Below, one piece after another: positions 50,706 to 59,282 of a stretch of DNA of 64,000 nt (positions within the stretch are counted from its first letter, which is position 1; every line of letters starts with the position of its first letter). The DNA is from Candidatus Rhodoferax randersensis (GTDB lineage: Bacteria; Pseudomonadota; Gammaproteobacteria; Burkholderiales; Burkholderiaceae_C). The stretch spans positions 1 to 64,000 of the forward strand of contig JADKEH010000014.1 in NCBI GenBank assembly GCA_016718155.1. The letters are read 5' to 3'. Made by a program: the position numbers and the translations under genes. Under the pieces are notes generated by a model. It made no database searches and was not told the DNA's origin. It worked only from the letters and a program-made list of their open reading frames with translations.

Positions 50706-52262
50706 ATGATCGACATGCCTCCCGTCTCCCTTCGTCTGCCACCTGAGTCACCCGCCGGACGGGTGGTTCGTGAGGTGGATCGATGGACCGATTGGGTCTT
50801 TGGCGCCGCGCACAATCCGGTGCGCCAACTTGGGGCTCTGGCGGTCCTGATGCTCTGGGTCGCCCTGGGTACTGGCGCCTACCTGTACATCATGTTCGAA
50901 ACCTCGGCCGTCGGCGCGTACGCCTCCGTCGATTCGCTCAGCACCAGTCAACGCTGGTCTGGCGGTCTGATTCGAAGCCTGCACCGCTATGGCTCCGACG
51001 CTTTCGCCCTGTTCACCGCTTTGCATGTGCTGCGCGAATGGGCACTGGGTAAGTACAGCGGCTTTCGCTGGTTCTCGTGGGTCAGTGGTGTGCCCCTGTT
51101 GTGGCTGGCGCTGGCTTCCGGACTGATCGGTTATTGGCTGGTGTCTGACACACGGGCACTGTTTGTCGCCACGGGCATTGGCGAATGGGTCGGCGCCGTG
51201 CCCGGCTTCGGTGCCGGGATCATGCGCAACTTCATCACTGCGGACGCCGTCTCGGACAGGTTGTTCTCGTTGCTGATCTTTTTGCATATCGGCACCGCAC
51301 TGTTCATCTTGCTGGGCCTTTGGATTCACCTGCAACGCATCGTCCGCGCCGCCACCCAGCCGGCGCGATCGACCGCCGTATGGGCCGCCATCACCTTGAT
51401 CACCTTGTGCCTGCTGGTGCCAGCCGTGTCGCAGGCGCCGGCTGACTTCTCACGTATTGCCCCATGGGTGCCAATCGATTGGTTCTACCTCGGCATCTTC
51501 CCACTGATGCATGCGAGTTCGCCCGCTGCCCTCTGGCTGTTGGCAATTGCGGGATCGCTGTTGCTGTTGGTCTTGCCGTGGACCAAGCGGACCAAGCGCC
51601 CCGCCCCCGCCGTGGTCGATCTGGCCAACTGCAATGGTTGCGGGCGTTGTTTTGACGATTGCCCCTACGGTGCTGTGGTCATGGCCCCGCGGCTGGATGG
51701 ACGGCGCCACATGGTGCAGGCGGTTGTCCAGAACGACCTCTGCGCGAGTTGCGGCATCTGCGTTGGCGCTTGCCCTTCGTCCACACCTTTTCGCTCGGTT
51801 CAGCAGTTGATCACCGGCATCGATCTACCCAACCTGCCACTCAGCGGGATACGTGATGAAGTTCAGGCGGCCTTGCGGCGCCAGCCGGGCGCCACGCTGG
51901 TGTTTGGATGCGACCATGGGGCCGACATCACGCTGCTTCAATCCACCGACCGCATCAACATCTCCCTGCCATGCAGTGGCATGCTGCCGCCCTCCTTCAC
52001 CGAGTTCGCGTTGCGCCACGGCGCAGCCCGCGTGGTCATCGCCAGCTGTGGTGAACATGCCTGCAGCTACCGCCTGGGCGGCCAGTGGACACACGACCGC
52101 TTGCAGGGCTTGCGCGAGCCCGCCTTGCGCGAACGCGAACGCGGCCCCCAAGTGCAATTGCTGCACGCGCAGAAGGGGCAAGAAGCCCAACTGCATAATC
52201 AACTGGTCGAAATCGAAACCTCCCCGCGCATCGGCGCATCAACGGACAGCCATCATGTCTAA
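50706..52262 (+). CDS. Cytochrome b - 2x[4Fe-4S] ferredoxin - MvhD-like fusion protein
   Basis: 518 residues. Membrane cytochrome b N-terminal domain (about 20-290) with haem patterns SLHRYGSDAFALFTALHV and LFSLLIFLHIG; then a two-cluster ferredoxin with CNGCGRCFDDCPYG and CASCGICVGACPSS; then an MvhD-type domain (about 375-470: VFGCDHGAD, LPCSGMLPP, ASCGEHACSYR) with conserved cysteines. MvhD domains hand electrons to heterodisulfide-reductase-type partners in other organisms; no such partner is seen here. Likely an electron transfer protein between quinone and an unknown carrier. Its stop overlaps the next gene. Confidence 0.87.
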   Translation: MIDMPPVSLRLPPESPAGRVVREVDRWTDWVFGAAHNPVRQLGALAVLMLWVALGTGAYLYIMFETSAVGAYASVDSLSTSQRWSGGLIRSLHRYGSDAFALFTALHVLREWALGKYSGFRWFSWVSGVPLLWLALASGLIGYWLVSDTRALFVATGIGEWVGAVPGFGAGIMRNFITADAVSDRLFSLLIFLHIGTALFILLGLWIHLQRIVRAATQPARSTAVWAAITLITLCLLVPAVSQAPADFSRIAPWVPIDWFYLGIFPLMHASSPAALWLLAIAGSLLLLVLPWTKRTKRPAPAVVDLANCNGCGRCFDDCPYGAVVMAPRLDGRRHMVQAVVQNDLCASCGICVGACPSSTPFRSVQQLITGIDLPNLPLSGIRDEVQAALRRQPGATLVFGCDHGADITLLQSTDRINISLPCSGMLPPSFTEFALRHGAARVVIASCGEHACSYRLGGQWTHDRLQGLREPALRERERGPQVQLLHAQKGQEAQLHNQLVEIETSPRIGASTDSHHV

Positions 52263-52758
52263 ATTCATTCGCTACCCTGTTCAAGCCGTGTTATATGGGC
52301 TCTTTGCCCTGGTCGTGGGTTACTTCTCCACATCGCCGCACTACCGCTTGCTCGGCGACAGTGAGGGACTGTTGCGTCTGTCCTTGCAGCATCCCGGCAA
52401 GTTGCTGGTTGAATGCCGTCAGCGCAGTCCCGAAGAACTCGCCAAGATGCCGCCCAACATGCGCGCCTCCGCAGATTGCCCACGTGAGCGCTCGCCGGTC
52501 GCGGTGCGCATCGAGCTTGACGGCAAGCCGATCATCGACGATTCCTACGCCCCGGCTGGGCTGTCCAAGGATGGGGCGTCGGCCGCCTACCGCCGCATGC
52601 CTATCCCCGCTGGCCAGCACCAGCTCCACGTGCGGATCAATGACGACAAAAACGTCAAGGGTTATACCCACGATCGAGAGTTGGCCCTGAACGTCAAACC
52701 CGGACAGATCGTGTTGATCGACTTCCAGCCCGAGCTCGGTGGTGTGGTGATTCGATGA
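52255..52758 (+). CDS. Unknown envelope protein in the NO island
   Basis: 167 residues: an N-terminal membrane helix (about 7-24, YPVQAVLYGLFALVVGYF) then a periplasmic domain with two cysteines (LVECRQR, ADCPRE) and beta-rich end (QHQLHVRIND..., IVLIDFQPELGGVVIR). Overlaps both neighbours (ATG within the stop of the fusion gene; its stop overlaps the next ATG), so it is part of the same transcription unit. I do not recognise the family. Perhaps an assembly factor for the haem-copper protein that follows. Confidence 0.7.
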   Translation: MSKFIRYPVQAVLYGLFALVVGYFSTSPHYRLLGDSEGLLRLSLQHPGKLLVECRQRSPEELAKMPPNMRASADCPRERSPVAVRIELDGKPIIDDSYAPAGLSKDGASAAYRRMPIPAGQHQLHVRINDDKNVKGYTHDRELALNVKPGQIVLIDFQPELGGVVIR

Positions 52759-53968
52759 TGGGCGGTGGCATGAGCACCGGCGCGCCGAGTGCGGGGTCAG
52801 GCGCGACGCAGGTGGGACTGACGCCGACCGGTTCCCGGTTCGAGCTGCAGGTTGCCACGGGAGAGCGCGGGCAACTTGCAACGGCGTGGCTGTGGCTGGC
52901 GATTGCCGCACTGCTGATCAGCGGCGTATTCTCGATCCTGCTGGTGGCCGCCCGCACACCCTTCATTCAAGGCCTGATGCCAGGCGTTGATTTTTTTAGA
53001 GTCGCGCTGGTGGTCCACGTGGACATGTCAGTGCTGGTGTGGTTTGCTGCCTTCACCTTGCGTTGGTGGTCCCGCAGCGCGTGGGCTTGAATCTGGCCGC
53101 CGACGGCGCGCTGCGCTTCGGTCTGAACGCAGCGGCGGTTGCTGCTGCCATGGCGCTGTTGGCCCTGGGATGGTCGTGGCACACGGTGCCCACGACGCTG
53201 GACACGCGAACCTACTATGAATTGTTGTTCTGGGGGCCTGGGCACGTGATCCAGTTCTGCTGGAGTCTGATCATGCTGATTGCCTGGTTGTGGCTGGCCA
53301 GTCTGTCAGGCGCCCGAGTGCCGCTGACGCCGCGTGTTGTGGTCATCTTGTTTGGTATTGGTCTGGCCACGGTTTTCACCACCGCGCCGATCTACCTCGC
53401 GTTTGATGTGACGTCGGTGGAGCACCAGAAGCTGTTCACCTGGCAAATGCGCTTTGGTGGTGGCCTGGCCATCGTTCCGGTGGCCCTGGCGGTGCTGCTG
53501 GGGCTGTTTCGCGCAGAGCGGATCGGCCGCACCTTGCATCCCTGCCACACCGCGCTGTTGGCGTCCCTGCTGCTGTTTGGTGCTGGTGGCGTCATCGGCT
53601 TCATGATTCAGGGGTCGGACGTGCGTGTGCCTGCCCACTACCACGGTTCGATCGTTGGCATCACGCTGGCACTGATGGGCTTGACCTACGCGCTGCTTCC
53701 CAGGCTCGGCTTTGACGCACCGCTGCCGCGCATGGCCGCCTGGCAGCCTGCGGTCTACGGTGCAGGTCAACTGATGCACATCACCGGTCTGGTCTGGTCG
53801 GGTGGTTACGGTGTGCAACGAAAGGTGGCAGGTACCGAGCAAGTGCTGCGCTCCAGCTCGGAAGTCGCCGGCATGGCGCTGATGGGCGCGGGTGGACTTG
53901 TGGCGGTGATCGGTGGTCTGATCTTCGCCGTCGTTGTGTTTCGGCTGCTGCGCGGAGGCAGAGCTTGA
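52755..53968 (+). CDS. Divergent haem-copper-oxidase-like protein, with a one-base frameshift
   Basis: Two frames, 52755-53090 and 53039-53968, join with one added base near 53060-53080 to give about 404 residues. About 10-12 membrane helices. His88 (VVHVDMSVLVWF) fits the low-spin haem ligand, the His in FWGPGHVIQF the CuB His, and the pair in PAHYHGSIVG the two haem His of helix X. The CuB His-His pair is missing: the corresponding segment is SVEHQKLFTWQMRFGG. So a haem protein of oxidase fold, probably without a normal CuB site. Function unknown. Confidence 0.7.
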
Positions 53969-54897
53969 TGCCCCGTGCACTTCGACCCCTGTTGTGGACC
54001 GCCCTGGCTCTGGCGTTGTTGATTCTTGGCAGCAGCGCCACACTGCGCCTGTCAGCCAATGGCATTGGGTGCAGCCCATGGCCGAGCTGCTACGGCCTGG
54101 CTGAGACGGCCAACCAGGTGCAAGGCACCAGCTTGGTCAAAGCCCTTCGACTGACCCATCGCATCACTGCAAGCATATTCGCCGTCCTGGCCTTGGTAGT
54201 CGTGGCTATCGGCTGGCGAACCTGGACCCGGCCGGTCAAGTTTGTCGGCCTAACCCTGATCGCCGTGACCGGCTTGTTGGCCTGGGTCGGCCTGCATACA
54301 CCTTCACCCCTGCCGGCAGTGACCGTAGTCAACGTGTTGGGAGGCCTGGCGCTGATCGGGCTCAGCGCCGCTTTGTTGATGCGGTCCACGCCACTTGCTG
54401 GCGACCAGCCTGAACCAAACACACAATTCGTCCGCCGCGCGGTGTGGACCTTGCTGGCGCTTTTGGCTCTGCAAGCCGCAGTGGGCGCCATGATCAGCGC
54501 GCGCCTGGCGGCCAGTGCCTGCGCGTCGGATTGCCAACAACTCGCCTGGTCGGCTGACGCGTTCACTTTGCTTAACCCCATGCTCAGCGGCCGCTGGAGT
54601 GCCCTGTCGGGCGACCTCGCTGCCGGTCAGTCTTTGCATTGGTTGCATCGCGTCCTGGGCGCAGCCCTGCTGCTGGCCACAGCCAGCGTCGTTTATGTTC
54701 GCCGCGTGGCCTCCGGTTCGCCTTGGTCCTGGCTGTCACGGGTACTCACCGCAACATTTGGCCTGGGTGTTGCCAGTGCCATCTGGGACGGTCAGTTACT
54801 GATCACCATCATGCACGTCGTGCTGGCCGGTTTGGGCGCTGGCGCGCTCGGAGCCGCGTGGATGAGCGTTGCGCGGCCCCGGACGACCCCATCATGA
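53965..54897 (+). CDS. ctaA: CtaA/Cox15-like haem A synthase homologue
   Basis: 310 residues, about eight membrane helices in two halves. The N-terminal region has the family pattern RLSANGIGCSPWPSCYG, and each half carries a His in a helix: RLTHRITASIF and HWLHRVLGAALL. Cox15/CtaA oxidises haem O to haem A. Overlaps the divergent haem-copper gene before it and the unknown gene after it (ATGA at both ends). There is no ctaB (haem O synthase) in the cluster, and whether the partner enzyme uses haem A is not shown. Confidence 0.82.
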   Translation: MMPRALRPLLWTALALALLILGSSATLRLSANGIGCSPWPSCYGLAETANQVQGTSLVKALRLTHRITASIFAVLALVVVAIGWRTWTRPVKFVGLTLIAVTGLLAWVGLHTPSPLPAVTVVNVLGGLALIGLSAALLMRSTPLAGDQPEPNTQFVRRAVWTLLALLALQAAVGAMISARLAASACASDCQQLAWSADAFTLLNPMLSGRWSALSGDLAAGQSLHWLHRVLGAALLLATASVVYVRRVASGSPWSWLSRVLTATFGLGVASAIWDGQLLITIMHVVLAGLGAGALGAAWMSVARPRTTPS

Positions 54898-55499
54898 CCT
54901 TTCCCCGCGTCGCTTGGCTTGCCGCCAAGCACCTCATCCAGGCGTCATGGATCACTGTGCTTGTCGTCCCGCTAACCTGCGCCAGCCAGACGGCTGCCAC
55001 ACCGCCGCGCTCAGACCTAACCGGTGCGACTGCCGCAGTGGCGCAATCGGTGTTGAGCATCCGTGCCACGGTATCGCTGAAACCGGGCTACCCGCAGGCC
55101 GTGGCACGGACCACCTTCTACCTTGTCGACGACAGTCTGTCCAACATTTTGAAGAGCGCCGGTGTCACCATCAAAGGCCGCGACGGCAAGGATAAATTAG
55201 CCCAGACCGAAGACGACTACGCCATCTGGTTCGGCTTTGGCGCCAACAACCTGCGCATGCTCCCAATCGGTGACTTTTACGGCAAAGCGATGGCCACGCT
55301 CAGACCGCACATCCTCCAAACCGTGATCAGTGACTTCGATGGGAAAGCCCGCTTCGCACCCGTCAAGGTTGGTGCTTACTATCTCTTGGGCGTGGCCCGC
55401 ACGCCCAAAGGTTTTGCCGTCTGGCAACTCAAGGCGCCGCTGGATGCGGCAAACGTCAGCCTGACTCTGGACGAACGCAACGCCGCCGTCGTTCAATAG
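54894..55499 (+). CDS. Unknown exported protein at the end of the sNOR island unit
   Basis: 201 residues; N-terminal signal/membrane segment (about 14-35), then a soluble domain (about 60-195) with alternating beta pattern (TTFYLVDDSLSNILKSAG, RFAPVKVGAYYLLG). It starts within the CtaA-like stop. No family recognised. Likely periplasmic; role probably tied to the two preceding genes by tight overlap. Confidence 0.65.
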   Translation: MTFPRVAWLAAKHLIQASWITVLVVPLTCASQTAATPPRSDLTGATAAVAQSVLSIRATVSLKPGYPQAVARTTFYLVDDSLSNILKSAGVTIKGRDGKDKLAQTEDDYAIWFGFGANNLRMLPIGDFYGKAMATLRPHILQTVISDFDGKARFAPVKVGAYYLLGVARTPKGFAVWQLKAPLDAANVSLTLDERNAAVVQ

Positions 55500-55550
55500 G
55501 CTTCTGACCCGCCTGCCCGGACAGAACCACGGATAGGCTGCCATGCGAAG

Positions 55551-55591
55551 GCGCCAAAGAAAAGGCCCGCATGCCAAGCTGACTGCGGGCC
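55551..55591 (-). terminator. Rho-independent terminator of the nirS-cytochrome c unit
   Basis: 8-bp stem GGCCCGCA / TGCGGGCC (55564-55571 and 55584-55591); on the minus strand it is followed by TTTTCTTT. It lies between convergent transcription units. Confidence 0.7.
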
Positions 55592-55635
55592 CACAGGCAC
55601 TGGCGCAGGATGCGCAGTGCCAAAGCTGAAGACGA

Positions 55636-55941
55636 TCAGGACTTGAGGATCGACTCCACAGCCGCCTTCAGATCAGCGTCGCTGATCTTCTCAACCGGGT
55701 TAGGCGCCATCGGCACCGGGCCGTACACGCCTGAGCCGCCTTTGCGGACCTTCTCGATCAGCTTGGCCGTGACGTCCTGGCCCTTGTATTTGGCCGCAAT
55801 GTCCTTGAACGAGGGACCAACCAGCTTCTTGTCCTTGGCATGGCAAGCCATGCAGCCGGCCTTGGTCATGGCTTCGTCGGGGGTCGCAGCGTGGGCGCCC
55901 AATGCCAGCATCAGACTGGCCAACAGGAGGGAGATTTTCAT
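55636..55941 (-). CDS. Small cytochrome c (c551/c552 type)
   Basis: 101 residues. Signal peptide cut after AHA (about 18), haem motif CMACH (Cys30, Cys33, His34) and the axial Met in GPVPMAPNP (about 77). Mature size near 82 residues matches the cytochrome c551 class that donates electrons to cytochrome cd1. It directly follows nirS in the same direction, so it is the probable donor to NirS, and may also feed CuA of the NO reductase. Confidence 0.9.
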   Translation of the reverse strand: MKISLLLASLMLALGAHAATPDEAMTKAGCMACHAKDKKLVGPSFKDIAAKYKGQDVTAKLIEKVRKGGSGVYGPVPMAPNPVEKISDADLKAAVESILKS

Positions 55942-56071
55942 GAGATGTCTTTCGGATCTGTAAGTCTGCCAAGCGAAAACCGCGATCCACCTCGCTCGTC
56001 CGCCTCACGCCAAGGCGGGACAGACAAGCGGGCGTATTGCGTTCTGCCCAGCAGAGAACTACGTTGAACAA

Positions 56072-57823
56072 TCAATACACGTCGTGCTGTGTATTGTGGA
56101 CGTTGAACTTGCCGGTTGGCGTGACCAGCCTGGGGTCCTTGATCACGGCCTTGAGCTTGCGGGTCTTGTCGTCCACCACCACCAACGCGGAGATCTTGTC
56201 CTTGGCGCTCCACACCGAGAACCAGACTTCATCGCCGTCCTTGTTGTACTCGGGCTGGACGATGCGCTTGGCGCCGTCGTCCTTGATGCCAGCCCATTCG
56301 CCGATTGGCAGCACTTCGTAGCCCTTTTCGAGGTTCTTGATGTCAAACACGGCAATCGATTGGCTGTTCTTGGCATCGGGGTTCAGAGGCGTATCGACCC
56401 ACAGGTTTTGCGACTTCGGATGCGTCTTGATGAACAAGGAGCCGCCACCCTGACCCTTGACAGTCTGCACCACGCGCCAGGCTTGGTCTTTGTGCTTCTT
56501 CGGGTCGGTACCAATCATGCTGATGGTCTCATCACCAAGGTGGCTGGTGGCCCACACCGGACCAAACTTTGGATGCACGAAATTGGCGCCGCGACCCGGA
56601 TGCGGTACTTTGCCCACGTCGATCAAGGCAGCCAGCTTGTCTTCCTTGGTATCCACCACGGCGATCTTGTTGGACGCGTTGGCGGCAACCAGGAAGTAGC
56701 GCCCGCTCGAATCCATGCCACCGTCGTGCAGGAACTGCGCGGCGTTGATGGTGGTGATCTTCAGGTTGTTCATATCCTTGTAGTTGACCACCAAGATCTT
56801 GCCGGTCTCCTTGGCGTTGACGATGAATTCCGGGTTGTAGTGCGATCCGACGATGGCGGCAACACGTGGCTCGGGATGGTATTCCTGCGTACCCACCGTC
56901 ATGCCGCGCGTCGACTCAATGCGCAGTGGCTTGAGTGAGTCGCCCTCCATGATCACAAACTGGGGTGGCCAGTAGGTACCAGCAATGGCGTACTTGTCTT
57001 CGTAGCCTTTGTACTTGGAAGTCTCCACTGAGCGCGCTTCCAGCCCCACCTTGATCTCGGCCACGTTGCTGGGGTCTGCCATCCACAGGTCGATCAGGTT
57101 GATACGGGCATCGCGACCAATGACGTAAAGGTAGCGACCAGACTGCGACATGCGCGAGATGTGCACAGCGTAGCCAGTCTTGATAATTTTTACTATCTTC
57201 TTCGATTTGCCGTCAATAAGCGCGATCTCACCGGAATCACGCAGGGTCACGGAGAACAAGTTCGCCAAGTCCAGGTTGTTCATCTTCTTGGTCGGACGGT
57301 CCTTCGGCTGCACCGAGACCTTCAGCGATGCCATCATTTCCTTCATTCCCCACTCGGGCGGTGTTGGTGGCTCCTGCTGAATGTAGCGCGCCATCAGGTC
57401 AACTTCGGCGTCGTTCAGTTCCCCGGATGTGCCCCAGTTTGGCATGCCGCCGGGTGAGCCGTACTTGATGAACACCTTGAGGTACTCGGTACCGCTCGGG
57501 ATCGTTTTGTCGGTGGTCAAGGCCTTGCCGGTCGCACCCTTGCGCAACACGCCGTGGCAACCCGCGCAACGCTGAAAGTAGATGTTCTTGCCCTTCTCGA
57601 ACTCGTCCTTGGACATCGCCGGAGCTTTGGGGTTGATGTTGTGGTACATCTCCGCCTGGCCCACGGGTGACGCGTCACCGGCTTGGTAGCTCTTTTCGGA
57701 CGGGCTTCTCTGCTCCTGGCTTTTTTCCTGGGCGATGGCACTTGTGGCTGCCAGGGGCAGCGCCAGGGCCAACGCAATGATGGACCCGGCTGTGCGCCAG
57801 ACCCCGTGCTTGCTCTTGCTCAT
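56072..57823 (-). CDS. nirS: Cytochrome cd1 nitrite reductase, copy 1
   Basis: 583 residues from ATG 57823 (MSKSKHGVW); a further in-frame ATG upstream would remove the signal peptide from the start. Signal peptide to about 33, cytochrome c domain with CAGCH (Cys86, Cys89, His90), then an eight-bladed d1 propeller. The d1 ligand and active-site histidines are in TGYAVHISRMS, FLHDGG and HPGRGANFVHPKFGP. Reduces nitrite to NO in the periplasm. A perfect Fnr/Dnr box lies 86 bases upstream of the start. Confidence 0.95.
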   Translation of the reverse strand: MSKSKHGVWRTAGSIIALALALPLAATSAIAQEKSQEQRSPSEKSYQAGDASPVGQAEMYHNINPKAPAMSKDEFEKGKNIYFQRCAGCHGVLRKGATGKALTTDKTIPSGTEYLKVFIKYGSPGGMPNWGTSGELNDAEVDLMARYIQQEPPTPPEWGMKEMMASLKVSVQPKDRPTKKMNNLDLANLFSVTLRDSGEIALIDGKSKKIVKIIKTGYAVHISRMSQSGRYLYVIGRDARINLIDLWMADPSNVAEIKVGLEARSVETSKYKGYEDKYAIAGTYWPPQFVIMEGDSLKPLRIESTRGMTVGTQEYHPEPRVAAIVGSHYNPEFIVNAKETGKILVVNYKDMNNLKITTINAAQFLHDGGMDSSGRYFLVAANASNKIAVVDTKEDKLAALIDVGKVPHPGRGANFVHPKFGPVWATSHLGDETISMIGTDPKKHKDQAWRVVQTVKGQGGGSLFIKTHPKSQNLWVDTPLNPDAKNSQSIAVFDIKNLEKGYEVLPIGEWAGIKDDGAKRIVQPEYNKDGDEVWFSVWSAKDKISALVVVDDKTRKLKAVIKDPRLVTPTGKFNVHNTQHDVY

Positions 57824-57908
57824 TTGAACTCCGGTGATAAGGATGGATGCGTCGAACGTGGTGATTCCCACCAGGTTGCGAGACTAAGGCTCAACCCTCA
57901 GTAGCTAG

Positions 57909-57922
57909 TTGATCAAGATCAA
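57909..57922. promoter_or_regulatory. Perfect Fnr/Dnr-type box before nirS copy 1
   Basis: TTGATCAAGATCAA, an exact TTGAT-N4-ATCAA. At -41.5 the minus-strand start would be near 57874, leaving a 51-base leader before the nirS ATG, which is a natural spacing. Confidence 0.85.
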
Positions 57923-58001
57923 AAGACGAACTAAAACCGGGCATCAATCTGATCGACGCGCGAGCGCCGACCCTGTGGCTGTGAGACCCGAGCAACAGTC
58001 T

Positions 58002-58376
58002 CTAAGGGCCACCTACTTCAACCACTCCCGTCATCTCCGGATGCGGCCCACAGTGGTAAGAAAAGCGCCCCGCCGCATCAAAGCGGCGTTGCCAACTCTC
58101 ATCAGGAAAGAATCGCTCGGATTCCCCTCCCTGCTCAACCGAAAACACCACCGAATGGCTGGTTCGCTTCTCCCGATTGACCCACTTGACTGTGTCGCCC
58201 ACCTTGATCTGAACCAGTTTCGGCTCAAACCGGTAGTTCTGGATCACGACTTCAACCGTTTGTTGACAATGCGCCGACACCGGCAGCGCACCGAGGAGCA
58301 ACGCGAACGCCGCAATTGCCAGCGTGCCCGACTGATTCACGACACCAGCGCACATGTCATCTGCGGCCCCACGCAC
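58002..58376 (-). CDS. Type-1 copper cupredoxin
   Basis: 124 residues. Signal peptide (cleavage near VSAHC), then a plastocyanin/azurin-like domain with copper ligands His (RTSHSVVF), Cys and His (SYHCGPHPEMTG) and Met. A soluble periplasmic electron carrier, alternative to cytochrome c as donor to nitrite or nitric oxide reductase. It follows the dihaem cytochrome by 6 bases and ends the operon that starts with nirS copy 2. Confidence 0.88.
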   Translation of the reverse strand: MRGAADDMCAGVVNQSGTLAIAAFALLLGALPVSAHCQQTVEVVIQNYRFEPKLVQIKVGDTVKWVNREKRTSHSVVFSVEQGGESERFFPDESWQRRFDAAGRFSYHCGPHPEMTGVVEVGGP

Positions 58377-58382
58377 CGCCGA

Positions 58383-59210
58383 CTACTGCTTGACGGCCTT
58401 CACGTCGCCATCGGCGCCCACACCCAGTGTGTAACCCAGCGACACGTGATGGAATCGGCCGCTGGCGTTGTCACCGTGCACGGCCAATCCGAACGGAATC
58501 GTCTTGCCTTCACCCGGGTTCTTTCGGGTGAAGATAACGGTGTAAGTGTCGGCGGCCTTGGCGCCTTCAGCCTTGGCACCCAGCGTGCCACCGTCCATCT
58601 TGCGCTCGCTGGTTACGGTACCGTCGGCGACCTTGGCACCCTTGGCGCTTTTCCACTGCATCAGCTCGTAGGAGCCTTCCTTGGTGTACTTGGTCTTCTT
58701 GTCGGCGCCACCGGGCATGGTTCGCGCGTCAGCGTGACACGCCGCCCAGCAACCAACTTGCGCCGCCTGGGGCACCTTGGCATCAGGGAACATGACGGTA
58801 GCCTTCACTTCATTGTCCTTGTCACCCTTGTCAGCACCCCCGGCGGGCGCCTTGAAGGTCAGGCGAATGTACAGATTGGCGGCGTCGTATGCTGCCTGCA
58901 CTGCCACTGGATAAATCATGGTCTTGGGTGCGCCAACAGGCTCCAGTTCCTTGTCGGCCAGGCGCTTGAAGTTGAAGTTCAAGGTGCCCTTCTCCTCGTG
59001 GCAGCCGACGCAGGTTTCGCCCTTCTTCATGCCCGCCGTACCACTGTGGTCGGACTTCTTGTTGATCCATTCGATGGGTGTCACACCGGCATGGAAAACG
59101 TTGATGTCACGCTTGGGCACCTTGTTCCAGTCCGGGGCGGCGTGGGCAAACGGTGCGCCCACGCTCAACAGCGCGCCCAGCACCAGCGTGGAAAAAGTCG
59201 TCTTGTTCAT
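58383..59210 (-). CDS. Dihaem-type cytochrome with a CX3CH motif (ethylbenzene dehydrogenase haem-binding-like)
   Basis: 275 residues, signal peptide cut after AHA (about 24). One standard haem motif CVGCH (Cys67, Cys70, His71) and a second with three spacer residues, CWAACH (Cys154, Cys158, His159). The latter half (about 90-270) resembles the ethylbenzene-dehydrogenase-related haem-binding fold. Located between the NirT-type cytochrome and the cupredoxin, so likely in electron flow to NirS. A similar CWA-CH motif occurs in related proteins as far as I recall. Confidence 0.78.
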   Translation of the reverse strand: MNKTTFSTLVLGALLSVGAPFAHAAPDWNKVPKRDINVFHAGVTPIEWINKKSDHSGTAGMKKGETCVGCHEEKGTLNFNFKRLADKELEPVGAPKTMIYPVAVQAAYDAANLYIRLTFKAPAGGADKGDKDNEVKATVMFPDAKVPQAAQVGCWAACHADARTMPGGADKKTKYTKEGSYELMQWKSAKGAKVADGTVTSERKMDGGTLGAKAEGAKAADTYTVIFTRKNPGEGKTIPFGLAVHGDNASGRFHHVSLGYTLGVGADGDVKAVKQ

Positions 59211-59282
59211 TTAGATAGGTCCTTATTGGTTGGCCAGAAATGATCGATTTCAGTACCCTGACAATGAATTGTCAAGCACCGA

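Noticed and set aside
53040..53090. Programmed -1 frameshift in the oxidase-like gene
   Set aside because: No slippery X-XXY-YYZ site or downstream stem was seen in the overlap.
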